From NCBI GenBank assembly GCA_905250075.1, contig CAJNOP010000058.1, forward strand, positions 325,789 through 389,788: 64,000 nucleotides of DNA. The letters run 5' to 3'. Positions 35,573-46,893 of this stretch are shown piece by piece. Position 1 is the stretch's first letter. Each line of letters begins with the position of its first letter. The notes beneath the pieces were generated by a model. That model was not told where the DNA came from and did no database searches. It saw only the letters and a list, made by a program, of their open reading frames with translations. Source of the DNA: Rotaria sp. Silwood1 (Eukaryota > Rotifera > Eurotatoria > Philodinida > Philodinidae). A program made the position numbers and the translations under genes.

Positions 35573-35625
35573 GGTGTGTGGGGGTAGATGTAAATGTTGG
35601 ACCCAAGTACGCCCACACCCTCATG
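35573..35625. repeat. telomere-like palindrome E
   Basis: GGTGTGTGGGGGTAGATG, short spacer, then CGCCCACACCCTCATG. It ends with the CACACCCTCA terminus also seen in copies I and N. Confidence 0.65.
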
Positions 35626-35648
35626 TTTGTCCGCTGAAGCTTTCTCCT

Positions 35649-35795
35649 GAGGGTGTGGGTGTGGGTGTGGGTGTGGGTGGTGGTGTGGGTGTGTGAGTGG
35701 ACGTGGGTGTGGGTGGATGTGTGTAGGTGTGGGTGTGTGGGTGGGTGTGGAGGTGAATGAAGAGAAGATCCACACCAAAATCCCACATTCACACT
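35649..35795. repeat. telomere-like palindrome F (longest array)
   Basis: About 16 GTGTGG-type units (35649-35753), then the core GTGAATGAAGAGAAGATCC, then a short C-rich arm (CACACC, CCCACATTCACAC). The two arms are unequal, as if the G-rich arm had expanded as a minisatellite. Confidence 0.8.
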
Positions 35796-36286
35796 CTTTT
35801 CGGATAACTTTCACATAAAAGTTTTCAGAAGATTTAGAACTGAAACGAGCTATATTTTAATTACGGTGAAAATATTCAAAGTAATCCTCTAGTTACGAAA
35901 TATGAATTTATTTATTTCTAACAGATGAACAGATCGGTACTGATGAGTGCTATAAAAACAGATATGGTGCTCTTTCAGACTAGTTTTTATTATCGAGTCC
36001 TATATGTGTTCACGTGATTTGAACCAAGCACATTCACTTTTATTAGATATCTTATTTTTCAGGCAGTAATATGCCCATATTTCTGTCGATTTATTAAAAA
36101 CTATTGTCGTTTCGTTTCTGAATTGAGTATAAGCTCATCACACGAAGAAGGGTTTAGATCATGTTGTCTTTTTCGTCTTCAGCCACGCCCTATATGTTCA
36201 CATACAAATTGTTGAGAAAAAAGGAAACTCCTCGAATGTTTCAAGAACTGTTCGCATTAAAAACATCCAGTGTACCGGAACAATGT

Positions 36287-36746
36287 CTATTGTTGCACAT
36301 AAAAATACGCATTTCCAGATGGCAATTTAAAATCGGCTCTAATATATTCACCTTCCTGTAACAATGTTATTTCCATATCACCAATGTTATCCAGTGCATA
36401 AACATTCACTTGTGCATTTTTTTTTGTTGATTTTATATTGGATACCATTGATTTCAAAGTATATTTGCCAATAACCACGATAATATATGCTTGCATCAAA
36501 TCCTTCTCTGATGGCTTCTTGCCGCGCATTTATATTACCCATAAGTTGTTCGTGTAGAAACATAATATGTGTTCTATTTTCTAAATCAATTGTTAACCAA
36601 TTGAACCAGTATTCAATACCAATGATGGTATGATTTTGTGCCTTGTTTCCAGCTCCATATTTAACTCGGACGTTGGTTATATCGTGTTTAAGACGATTTC
36701 TGACGATGATTTGACCCAATGTTATACGATCATTTGCGTTCCCCAT
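36287..36746 (-). pseudogene. Unknown ~150-aa protein, frame broken at an A9 run
   Basis: ATG at 36746, 11 nt after a TTTTTTTTTTTAG acceptor. The first frame runs about 107 codons to an A9 tract (36417-36425 on the plus strand) and then goes out of frame. The second frame carries on from the same point to a stop at 36287 with similar composition. The parts together would be roughly 153 aa, with beta-rich patterning (alternating hydrophobics, YRGYWQIYFEINGIQYK near the end of frame 1). No signal peptide, Cys motif or known family recognised. The homopolymer makes an assembly error as likely as a real mutation. Confidence 0.6.
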
Positions 36747-37130
36747 CTTTAAAAGAATCTAAAAAAAAAAATAAAACAATCGTTCCTTCTTATTTGATGA
36801 ACCCAAAAAAGATACACAAAAAAATGTGCTTCCGTTCATCTCTTAGTCAAACATTGCAGTGAAATAAATACATTTCAGTGTACTTGATTTGAAAAGAAGA
36901 TGTGAAAAAATGAGGAAGCTGTGCAACTGATAGGCTTCTCTTAAAATTCATCGGTGGAGTTCATCAGAGCATTTTGATCCCATATAGAACTGTAAAAAAA
37001 GACTGGAATTATAAACACTTAAAAGGTTGAAGAAATTGCGGTCTATAAAAAAATACCTTTTTACCGTCTGTAAAATCTTCGTAAGCGATTTCATAAACCA
37101 TTCATAAGAATAAATGAACTTCTTAAACGG

Positions 37131-37196
37131 AAGTGGGTGTGAATGTGATTATTTCTGGTACAAGGAAAACACCCATACCCGAAACCCGCACCCCAC
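37131..37196. repeat. telomere-like palindrome G
   Basis: AAGTGGGTGTGAATGTG, spacer ATTATTTCTGGTACAAGG, then ACACCCATACCC and CGCACCCCAC. Confidence 0.65.
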
Positions 37197-37261
37197 TAAA
37201 CCTGTGACAGTTTGGGAACTAATACAGTTATCAGTTCTTTTCAGAAGGACTGTGTACCCTT

Positions 37262-37320
37262 AGGGTGTGGGTGTGGAGTGTGGGTCTATGATGAAGATGA
37301 AAAGTGCTCCCACATCCACG
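37262..37320. repeat. telomere-like palindrome H
   Basis: AGGGTGTGGGTGTGGAGTG, core ATGATGAAGATGAAAAG, then CTCCCACATCCACG. It lies only 66 nt from palindrome G. Confidence 0.7.
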
Positions 37321-38157
37321 TCTAGTGCACATCCTTACAGGATACATTCGCACTTCACAAGAGAGATTCATCAGATAAAAATAATTCAGTATGTGGTGGT
37401 TGTTTGTTTTTGAAGAAGAAGCAATCAATTAATGGAATGATTGCCTTCCTTTTATTAATCATGCAGTAATATACCTATAACCAATGAAACCGGTTGTTTC
37501 TCTGCTCTCTATATTGCTATACACTGAAAAAATGCATCTAGTTTACATAGTAGAACGTTAGTCGTACTAAGCAATCCGATGAACATCCCTTCAACACTCT
37601 TGCACTGAGAAAAAATTTTATTTTTTTCTTCTAGACAAGAGGAGAAAAAATATCTTTATACTGCAAGGAGAATGAGACAAGAGCGTTTTATTTTTATTTA
37701 TTTATTGTCGTTGTCATTGCAACGCATGTGTTGTTCTTCATCATAGGGAATTCCAGAATTCTGATCAATGCCAACATTCAACCATGTTATTTTTAAAGAA
37801 AGAAAAGAAATAAGAGAAAACAGTGTTTGTTGCCGTGGTAATGCAAAAAAGTGTTTTTCTTAGAAATCGACTAGTTTTTATTTGAACCAATCCAATACTA
37901 TTTTGACGGATGAAATACATACAAATAAAAAAATTTCACATCGTCTTGTTCTCAGTTGGGAAAAAGAGGATCGGTGTACAGCAAATGACTTACAGATTGC
38001 ACTGTACATTTAAAAAAACTCAAACTCTTGGTAAGTACGTTCACAGACATTCAGACGAAGATATTCGCTGTCCATCGGCAGTTTCTAAGATCTTCTCTTA
38101 TTTATATATGTGCATCCAAGAAGTCGTAAAATTTATTACATAACACAAACCAATGTT

Positions 38158-38234
38158 GGGTATGGGTGTGGGTGTTAATCTTTCCTTCATTCATACTCAC
38201 ACCCAACCCACCCCCACCCCCACCCCCACACCCT
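38158..38234. repeat. telomere-like palindrome I
   Basis: TGGGTATGGGTGTGGGTGTT, core AATCTTTCCTTCATTC (inverse of the GAAGA core), then ACTCACACCC and a C5ACCCCC tract ending ACACCCTCATG. The C-rich side has four C5 runs, so the opposite strand could form a G-quadruplex. Confidence 0.75.
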
Positions 38235-38416
38235 CATGTTATTTTACAAAAAAAGCTAATCCTTTAATACGTTCAAGAACTTAAAAAGTTTTCAAAGTCT
38301 CTTGTTTCGTAGAACTTGGGCACAAAGGAAAAGCATTTACATCGCAAACTCATTTCTCTGCAGTTCGATAGATCTTTAGTAGAAATCATTGTTTCAATAG
38401 ACACAAAAGAGCAGAC

Positions 38417-38476
38417 TGTGGGTGGAACGTGGTTTGGATGGGTATCTTCAGTTTTCTCAAACTCATACCCACACCC
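38417..38476. repeat. telomere-like palindrome J
   Basis: TGTGGGTGGAACGTGG, GGGTATCTTCAGTTTTCTC core, then ACTCATACCCACACCCT. Confidence 0.65.
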
Positions 38477-38691
38477 TGCATTAAAGATATTATTGAATTA
38501 GTTTTGTATCTTCATCTTTTTTTTTAATTTTTTTTTCAAAGAAAGATAATTTCAAAATTTCTTTACTCTTATTTTCGTGTATTCATAAATCTTCGATAAC
38601 TTGACAACAAGACCATCGAATTTAGATTGAATTCATATAATTCTTGTTTTTTGAACGGTTAAATGTATAAGACGGTCGGCATAAAATTTAA

Positions 38692-39617
38692 AATCTCTTT
38701 AACGTGTTGCACGATAGCATAAAAGTGTATCTGGTCCTTCTAATTGGCTATCACATGTTTCTTCATTCGTACCATTCCCTTCTGTCGATAGGTCATCAAC
38801 TAAATGATTAATCTTATTTTCTACTTCAGTCATCTATAAAAAGAACTCAACAATAACAAAAAAAATTTTCAGTTTGCTCGCATTAAATTTTCGACGAAAT
38901 TCCTTTTAATTTCCCAAGTACCAATAATCAAACATCTTGATGTAATAGGCCTAGTAATTAATGAACCGAATAATGAACATTTTGCATCTGTTGATATATC
39001 ATCTTTACCTTCATTTGAACGTTCATAAGAATTATCTTCCGGTACAAGTATATTAAATATTATTTCCATATCAACATGTACATCAGGCATAGCATTTTCA
39101 TTAATCGATAATAATACTCTTGTACGTTGAATATATAAATTCAATAAATCAATTCGATTTTGTTATACTTCAGATATTTGTTGTACAATCTCGTTTGTTA
39201 CTAGATGAAAATCATGGTTTTTTATTAATAATGTCAGAACTTTTTGATACCATGTTATCTAGAAATTAAAGATAAATTTACAGAATTTCACCAAGGTAAG
39301 AAAAAACCTTCTTCATAAGCACATCAAGATGATCATAATAGTAAAATATAGCTGATCTATAAAAAAAATACTCATCGATCAGTGAGAACACGCAAAATCA
39401 AACCGAAACCAGTAACCGCAAGAAATTTTAGCAAAATACATAAAGAAAGTAATAAAGCATTACTTGAATAATCTTTTGGATTTTCAAAATCTATATAAAC
39501 ATATTTCATTAATATATCACCTAATGGTACAAGTATGAATTGACAATATCTGAAATTTCTGTCAGATTTTATTTTCATCGTTGTTAATAATGCGACATGA
39601 ACTGCTTTTACCTATAA
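38692..39617 (-). pseudogene. Decayed multi-exon gene, family unknown
   Basis: Four collinear coding-like blocks lie on the minus strand. The first is 39617-39372, with a hydrophobic likely membrane segment (LLLSLCILLKFLAVTGFG). The second, about 39256-39166, follows a TTTCTAG acceptor. The third, 39162-38872, continues the second in the same frame but only after an in-frame TAA at 39163-39165. The fourth, 38833-38692, starts with ATG directly after a TTTTTATAG acceptor. Composition is acidic and helical with no recognised domain. The internal stop, the stops ending blocks one and three, and missing donors make a pseudogene more likely than an expressed gene. It lies inside the palindrome-rich island. 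Confidence 0.5.
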
Positions 39618-40060
39618 AAAATATTTTTATTGTTATCTCCAAAACTGGATTTTATTAAAAATAAGCAAAACAGACGAAAAAAATGAAATGTTTCAAATCC
39701 CATCATATTTTGATCATATTTGAGTATAATTAGAGGCTAGAAAGTTGGAAAAACATCTTATTTTAAAGGAAGTTATATTTTCTACAAGTTCAGATTCAAA
39801 AACACTCAAAATGAGTAAAGATAAGCGCCAAGAAAAAAAGTCTTTTTATAGAAACTGACAGAACATGAAATTATCTATTGACTGTTCTCATTTTTTTCAT
39901 TTTAATGCAAACCTCTTAATTGGGAAAATGTAGACCAGAGCTACCAGCTTATCTCAATTGCTTACACACAATCGAAATTATGATAGATAGTACTTATTTT
40001 GCCTTTGAACTGCATACTTCTGGAAAGAAAGCAAGCCGCTAATCACTTACAGCGATCCAC

Positions 40061-40100
40061 GGATATGGGTATGACTCACATCCACACTAATACACCTCAC
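40061..40100. repeat. telomere-like palindrome K (degenerate)
   Basis: GATATGGGTATGACTCACATCCACAC: arms of only about 10 nt without the GAAGA core. Included as a likely decayed family member. Confidence 0.4.
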
Positions 40101-40663
40101 TAGCGCCTAAAATGACGACTAGTTTCTAAGTGTTTTCTCTGCTTTTTCAACAAGAAAAATATTTAACTAAGGCTCAAGTCTTTGAACACTGCTTACGTCT
40201 ATGCAACTGGCACTATTTCTGAAAATACAAGTTACAACAATGCTGTAAAATGTTTGCTGCCAAAGGTAAATACACTGGTGATAATTATTTGAAGAACGAA
40301 GCTCTTCAGACATAAAACTTCCTGACATGTCAATCAAACTAAAGAGAAGAGAGTTGTTAAATTAACTATGATTGCATACCGAATTTTACTCTATAGAATA
40401 TTGAAAAACAACATCATCGATATGTGTATTTTTGAAAAAAGTCAGCTAATATCCAGCGCTTATTCATTTTTCGGCCTTTTAATTACTAACAATAATAAAT
40501 AATTAACACCACCACTCACCCACAACCGCCTATATATCAATCTTTTTTTTTACTTTAGAATAAAGTTAATTTTATCATCGTAGAAGTCAATTGCAAAATA
40601 ATGAAGTGTGCGTTTTCGATTTAGAAAATAAACAAATAATCGGAGATTGTTTCACACAACTGA

Positions 40664-40710
40664 ATGTGTGTGTGGATGTGGTTGAACTGAAGGCTCATAC
40701 CCATACCCAC
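40664..40710. repeat. telomere-like palindrome L
   Basis: GTGTGTGTGGATGTGGTTG, core AACTGAAGG, then CTCATACCCATACCCAC. Confidence 0.6.
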
Positions 40711-40815
40711 AAAAAATTTCTTCATTTTACTGTTGTATTTATTAGAATAGATTCTTTCATATTCGAAAAAACATTTCCTTGTTTACAGAATTCTTTTCCA
40801 TAACAAGATCAACAT

Positions 40816-41924
40816 TTAGTTTATAGGTTTCCACCAAGCCCAAGTAAGAATGCCTGGTTCAGCTCCTAGAAACGATGTATGATCATGGATACATTGAAAC
40901 TTTGCGCCTTGATATAATACTATATCACCAGTTTTATACTGAACACCATTAGATGACCAAGTAGTTGAACCACTTGGTGGTGGAGCATTTGTTGTTGTTG
41001 GTTGTGGTGGTGGTGATGGTCGAGCAGTTGTTGGCGGACCTCTAAAATAAAAGTGAACTTTGTTTTGTTTCGTATACATAGAAACATATGACTTTTAATT
41101 TACTCTGTTGGTACGACTATAGGTGGTTCTGTTTGAGTAGGTGAACCATTACTAACAATCGAAATATCTGAACAACCCATAAATGTTTCATTCTCAATGC
41201 CCATTCCAAGACCTGATTGACCCGTTACAGGATCTGTACCCCAACTATTTCCTGTTGTATATTTCCATTGAAAAACACAATGTCGACAAGCAACATCCGA
41301 TGGAAGTTGAACACGAACAGTAATTGCTTGTGAACCATATTTATCAACATCACGAAATTTAGTTGAATCTGTACCAGCAATTTTCAATAGACGACGATCA
41401 AGACATTCTTGTGTTGCATCAGAATTTGGATTATTATCCAAATTACATAAACGAAATTCAAAATAACCTTTATGATTAGCTGTTAACTATTACAAAATAA
41501 GACTCAAAAGCTTAATTTTATATGTGTTAAAAAAGAAAACTTACAACTACAGTTACATCGATTTGTTGTCCTTGATTATATGTCTTGACAATTTTACCTG
41601 TATACATAGCTCCACCTTTTTCAAATACTTTAACTGGTCTATCGTATGATTCACCACAGATACCACATTTACCTCCTACGATATAGATACAAACTTGATC
41701 TAAATGATTCAAAATTCTAAAATTAACCAACCATGAACATTCCATTGATGTTGAGTACCACCACAAAACATTTCCATATGATTAGGATAAGTACAACATT
41801 GTTTAAATGATTGATCGACAAGCCAAGCTGAACTACGAGCTACTGGATCTAATAGATAACCATGACCATGAATGGACACGAAACAACATGCTAAGATATA
41901 GAGTAAACCTAACATCATAATCAT
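40816..41924 (-). CDS. AA15-type lytic polysaccharide monooxygenase with chitin-binding module, copy 2
   Basis: Exons 41924-41732, 41675-41545, 41486-41104 and 41041-40816 give 310 aa. Exons 2 and 3 have exactly the lengths (131 and 383 nt) and phases of copy 1, so the two genes are duplicates. The signal peptide ends before His21 (HGYLLDPVARSSAW); the second brace His is H113 in LTANHKGYFEF. The linker here is Pro/Thr/Ser-rich rather than poly-Thr. The C-terminal module (TTWSSNGVQYKTGD, FLGAEPGILTWAWWKP) is a CBM5/12-like chitin binder. Predicted to be secreted and copper-dependent, with chitin or cellulose as substrate. The linker and C-terminal exon have diverged most, which may tune substrate targeting. 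The accessory island separates it from copy 1. Confidence 0.88.
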
Positions 41925-42181
41925 GTATTCAATCAATACAATCGATTTTCAATGGTTCCTTTAAAAGTAATAATTTTTCTTTCTATTTATAGGGATGGTT
42001 CGTTTTTTATAAAAAAAAAAAGCAATGCTTATCATATAGATGTTTTCGCATCAGCCTAGAATGGATGGAGTATGTGAAAATAAAACAGATGGTTAGTAAA
42101 AACAACAATCATTATATTGAATACTATGGTATTGTTGAAAATTCAAAATTTTGGTGATGTACACTTTTATTTTATGGATGT

Positions 42182-43962
42182 TTAAAAATGTTTCATAATA
42201 AAATCAGATTTTTCTTTATTGAAAGTTAAATTAGTAATTGGTCCTTGAAACCAATATTTTGCGGATAAAAAATAAGCAAATCCAGCACATATAATTACAC
42301 TTCCAACACCAACTGATGCATAGTTCATTGTTACACCAGTAACTGGATAAATTGGCGGAAGAACAAAAAGAACAATAATAAGACAAACCCAAAGAAGTGC
42401 AATTATATTAATAAATGTTGAAAATATTCCAAGATGAAATGGACCACGAAGAAATGCATTCGGATAAAGAAGTTTACATACAATAGGTAGAATATATGAT
42501 ATATATAAACAAATTGTAGATAGACTTGTAATAGCCACAAAAGCAGTTGTATTACCTAGGTAAGGAAGTGCAAGAAGAAATGCAATAAAACATGATAACC
42601 AAACAGCATTAAGTGGACATAATAGACGAGGATGAATTGTATGCCACCAACAAGAACCAGGCTGTAATAAAGAAAAAAACTATACATTTAAATTAATCAA
42701 TTAAGGAGTAATTTGGTAATATCTCTCTAATCATACGAGAAAAAACAATTCGAAATCTTCAAGATAGACTTTACGACACAAATTATATCTAAAGAACGAG
42801 AACTTTCTTCCTTCAAGTTGACGTCTCGCTAACAAATGAAATTGTCTATACATCTATCTAATTACCATAGCGTTATCACGACTAAAAGCATAAATCATTC
42901 TTGAATTTGTTGTTATTGATGCTAAACCACAAAACCAACATGCCATTAAAAGTAAACACATAAAAAATAATGTTAATTCTTTATTAAAATTATCAAGTAA
43001 AATTTGTATTATTGGAAAGCCAGTCGATGTTCTTATTGTAGCTTCATAATCATGTATACCAAAAAAAAATGCAATAAGAAAAAGCCATCCAATAATAGTC
43101 GATACTAATATAGCACTAATCATACCCCATGGACTAGCTTTATCAGCTTCTTTAGTTTCTTCGGTCATATGAGCTGATGCATTATACCCTGTAAGAACAT
43201 ATTGAGCTTGTAAAAGACCAATTAAAATAACATAAATCTTTCAAAAAAGAAAAGAAAATAACAAAGAAAAAAAGAAAATTAATTTACTTTATTTGTCCAT
43301 CCAGTTTCATTTTTAAATTCTGTAAAAACAAATTTAATTGATTGATGACCTGGTTTAGCACCAATAAGAAGCGCTAATGAAACAATAATCGGTGCTAACA
43401 ATTGCCACCATGTTGATATATATGTTAAATATGAAAGAAAACGTATGCCTAATGAATTACATATTCCATGACTTATTATAATTACTAAATGTATAAGAAT
43501 AATATGATATGATTCAGGTGACCATTGTGAATTTAAACTTAATGAAATAACACTTGCTATCAATATAGAAAGACCAAAATCAATAGCAGCTGTTCTAGAA
43601 AATTGTCCAATTAAATTAAACCATCCAGTAAACCAACTTGATAATGCTTTATGTCGTTGTGGTACAAGTATACCTGTCCAATAATAGAGACCACCTGATG
43701 TTGGATAAGCTGAACATATTTCTGCCATACCAAAAACAACAAAAAGTGTAAAAAAACAAATAATAATCCATCCCCATATCATAACAACTGGACCACCTGT
43801 TATCATACCATATGAAAATAATGATGTAAGACCAGATGTAATACTAATAACTGACAATGATATTCCATAATTAGTTAAACGAGTAAAATCTCGTTTTAAT
43901 TCTTGTTTATAACCAAGAGATTGAAGACGAAGAGCATCGGAATCAATTGTATTCAAAATCAT
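42182..43962 (-). CDS. APC-superfamily amino-acid/GABA-type permease
   Basis: Exons 43962-43288, 43237-42866 and 42661-42182 (all phase 0) give 508 aa, the normal size of 12-span APC permeases. Landmarks are the N-terminal FTRLTNYGISLSVISITSGL, GGPVVMIWGWII with FGMAEICSAYPTSGGLYYW (TM2-TM3), YNASAHMTEETKEADKASPW (the ACT-family loop) and TNSRMIYAFSRDNAM. These motifs match the amino acid/choline transporter group of fungal GABA (UGA4-like), choline and plant BAT1-like permeases more than the usual animal SLC7 set. Likely a plasma- or organelle-membrane H+-coupled uptake of GABA, choline or amino acids; the substrate is not predictable. A longer frame starts with TTG, so the ATG at 43962 was chosen. 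A non-metazoan origin is possible. Confidence 0.88.
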
Positions 43963-45572
43963 CTTTACCAATGTACTATCATTTGTTAACCTGTATGTAT
44001 ATATGTGCGTTCGAGTAGAACGATGAAAATAACATTTTTATTGACCTTTGAGCATTCGAAAGAACGAAAAGAATTTTATATGTCCAAATAATAGCCTTTC
44101 TTTCATTTTTTTTCTTATCTTTTCTTTTATTTAATGAAAGTTCTTTATTCAAAATATCATTTATCATATTAAAAATTTCTATATTTAAATGATCATAAAA
44201 CAAACAATTAAGTTGATCAACATTTAATATGTCATCTATATCTACGAACTCTTTATTAAAGGATATGAGCTACAATTTATTTTTACAGATATTAGACACT
44301 CTCTAGGATCTCTACTTCTTTTTCTTATAGAATTTATCAAAAATCAAGGATGCAATATTTTTTCAAATTTCATTTCCGTCAAAATTTTTAAATTAAAGTA
44401 TATTAGTATATGAAAAAAAAAAACATTTTTAGAAATCAATGCGCATTATTAGAGAATTTTTCCAAGTATTGAACTGTTCTTCCTTTTTTCTGTAATTGTG
44501 ACCGTTAAAACTTATTCTCATTACACATTCATTTGATGAATATTGATTAAAGAGGTTTATGAACAATCGTCTTCTTTATGATAATCGCTCTTGGTATTCA
44601 CACGTTGATCGGTCAACTTTCATATAAACGATATAGAAAGGTCACATCTATGCGCGATTAAAATATGAAACACCTTGAAGCTACTGATATTGTAAAATAG
44701 GAAATTCAGCAATATAGGTTTTGATCGCGACTATTTATGTATCTGTTTATAATCTGTGAGAGATGAGAATCATTGCAAAGACGTCTATCATGTGTGTAGG
44801 ATTCAAATTTCTATTCCTATTCTTCAGCATTCCTTTTCGATCATGTTTTATAAAATCTTGATGATATTGATCCTCGAGAACAAAAGGTCAGAGATTTGCT
44901 TTATCAGTACGAAAAAGAGAAAAGAAAATAAGATATATCTGTGAATGAAATGGCACAAGGACAAAAAAAACAATCTCTATATTTACTAACACAACTAATT
45001 TTTTTTTTTGGTTTTTAATGAAACTGCTGCATATACTTTAGAAAAATATGATAATGTATTTTTTTTTAATCAATATAGACATTAGAATTCTTCAAAGGTA
45101 GCACAAATATGGAATGAGTATTTCTTATTGGTCAAATTTAGCACTATAGAGAAAAATTCAATGAGACCTCGAACACTTAAAATATTGTTTCCTTCTTATA
45201 ATATGCTTATTAAAAGAAAAGAGAAAAAAAAAATTTTTCTCTGTATTAAAGAAAAACTTTTAAAATTTGATTATTGTTCTAAATAAATTTAAATAAATAA
45301 TTCTCTAATAGAAGAAAAAGTACATAGATCTTATTTGCAAATATACATTTTCTTCAATTATGACCGATCATATCGTTATATATGTTTATAAAACAGGTTA
45401 CAGTGCATTCTACATCGGAAAACAAAAGAATAAATAATACTTTTTCTTCTTCCTCTTCCTCTTCTTCGGTTATATGAAAAAAGAAACAGAAGAAAAAAAT
45501 TATTTCTCTCACATATATTCAAGGAAAAATTGCTATTTTACCATTTTCAAGAAAGATAACAAGTGTTAAATA
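43963..45572. other. Intergenic, divergent promoters
   Basis: 1.6 kb between the minus-strand permease and the plus-strand Ly6-like gene, so promoters of both should lie here. A CTTCTTCCTCTTCCTCTTC microsatellite lies at about 45448-45468. Frames at 43979 and 44756 are not supported. Confidence 0.5.
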
Positions 45573-46134
45573 ATGATTATGATAATAATGATATTTTTTC
45601 TTTCTGGTAAGAAAATATTTTTCGTATTCATTGATCTCAAGTTATTTTCTATTTAGGATTGATTGAACATACATCATCAATTCAGTGTTATACATGTGCT
45701 GGATCAGACTACTACTGTTCTTTACCATTAGACCTCGACGCTGGTGATGAAAGTAATGAAAATAATGTTGCAATTTCTGGTTATGATGTTGGTCATGCGT
45801 GTCTAGTATAAATATAGAATAAATGAAAGACATATATATATATATATATTTATTTTCATTTATTTAGAGTGATCATTCTTTTGATGCAAGAACTGGTGAA
45901 GAAAAATTAATTTTACGTGGAGTTAAAGATTGTGAAGAACTAAATATACCAAATCATAGGATTCATTGTTGTTATACAGATAATTGTAATAAACAATTAC
46001 CAACAATGATAACTCGAACATTAGCAGATATTATGCCTAGGGAAGCAAGATCTGAATCAAATAATCAATGTCATATATCATCGATAATACTCATCATTTT
46101 AAACATTTTTTTTCAATTTTTTTTATTAAATTAA
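45573..46134 (+). CDS. Ly6/uPAR-like GPI-anchored surface protein
   Basis: Exons 45573-45606, 45657-45805 and 45868-46134 give 149 aa. Exon 1 and the start of exon 2 encode a signal peptide (MIMIIMIFFLSG). The mature domain opens with IQCYTCAG and closes with HCCYTDNCN, the first and last cysteine signatures of the three-finger Ly6/uPAR (or Quiver/Sleepless-like) fold. The C-terminus is a hydrophobic tail (SSIILIILNIFFQFFLLN) with no basic residues after it, fitting a GPI-anchor signal. Animal relatives modulate receptors and channels or cell adhesion; no specific partner can be named. Introns are 50 and 62 nt. Confidence 0.78.
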
Positions 46135-46893
46135 ATATTAATTAAATTATCATTGATTTTTTTACTGAATATTTACATATATATATATATGTTTTATTCA
46201 ACATTTGTTTTGTGATTTATTGATTATTTAATTAATATAATTATGTGACTGTCCTCTAGTGAAAAATTATTTTTCAGTGTTCTCATCAGGTTTTACTTGT
46301 TGAACTTTGATATGTATCTTCGATTGAAGGAATGATTTCTATGAGATATTTTAATAATTACAGATGCATATCGTACTATTTTGTCCAATATATAGGATAT
46401 TGATCATTAATCAGATACATAACATAAAAGACAGTATTTTCATAGCATTTGCAATTATAGAACAGATTCTGACATTTTGATGATAGACGAATCGTACAGA
46501 AAGAAATTCTTTGTTCATTATGATTAAATCAAATCTTAGAAAATTCTGAAATATTCTTAATCGTGTATTCGAATTTTGAATTCTTTTCAAGTCTGAATAT
46601 AGAAGTTAGAATAACGATTCTCAATTTAGCATCTTAATTCTTTTTTTTGCATTAAACTTCTTTTAAAGCTATTTTTTATTTTATGATTTTGTTTTTTTGT
46701 AAATACGGTGTTTTTATTCATTCTATGCTATTTCTTCAAATAAAATTTAAAACAAATCAACCACTTATTCTCTATCTACACTATCCTGCTGTTCTTCTAA
46801 TGACTTTTTTTTTCTTATAAATAATATACAGTTTTTCACTTTTGATATTATATTATATGCCTATGATTATCATCGTTTTTTTATAAAACATCA
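46135..46893. other. Intergenic
   Basis: AT-rich spacer between two plus-strand genes. Nothing supported beyond (AT)n at about 46178-46190. Confidence 0.5.

Larger units (their letters stand above)
35214..36286. other. Intergenic with palindromes E and F
   Basis: Holds the densest telomere-like tracts of the window and may hide the missing 5' exon of the ART gene. I could not identify that exon: the candidate ATGs run into stops. Confidence 0.5.
36747..38691. other. Intergenic with palindromes G to J
   Basis: 2 kb without a supported gene, carrying four telomere-like palindromes. Plus-strand frames at 37910 and 38316 overlap repeat or low-complexity DNA and have no family signal. Confidence 0.5.
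39618..40815. other. Intergenic with palindromes K and L
   Basis: 1.2 kb spacer at the right end of the accessory island. Two worn telomere-like palindromes are present. No gene is supported. Confidence 0.5.

Noticed and set aside
35413-35814. Minus-strand frames with long His-Thr-Pro runs
   Set aside because: Simple translation of telomere-like palindromes E and F.
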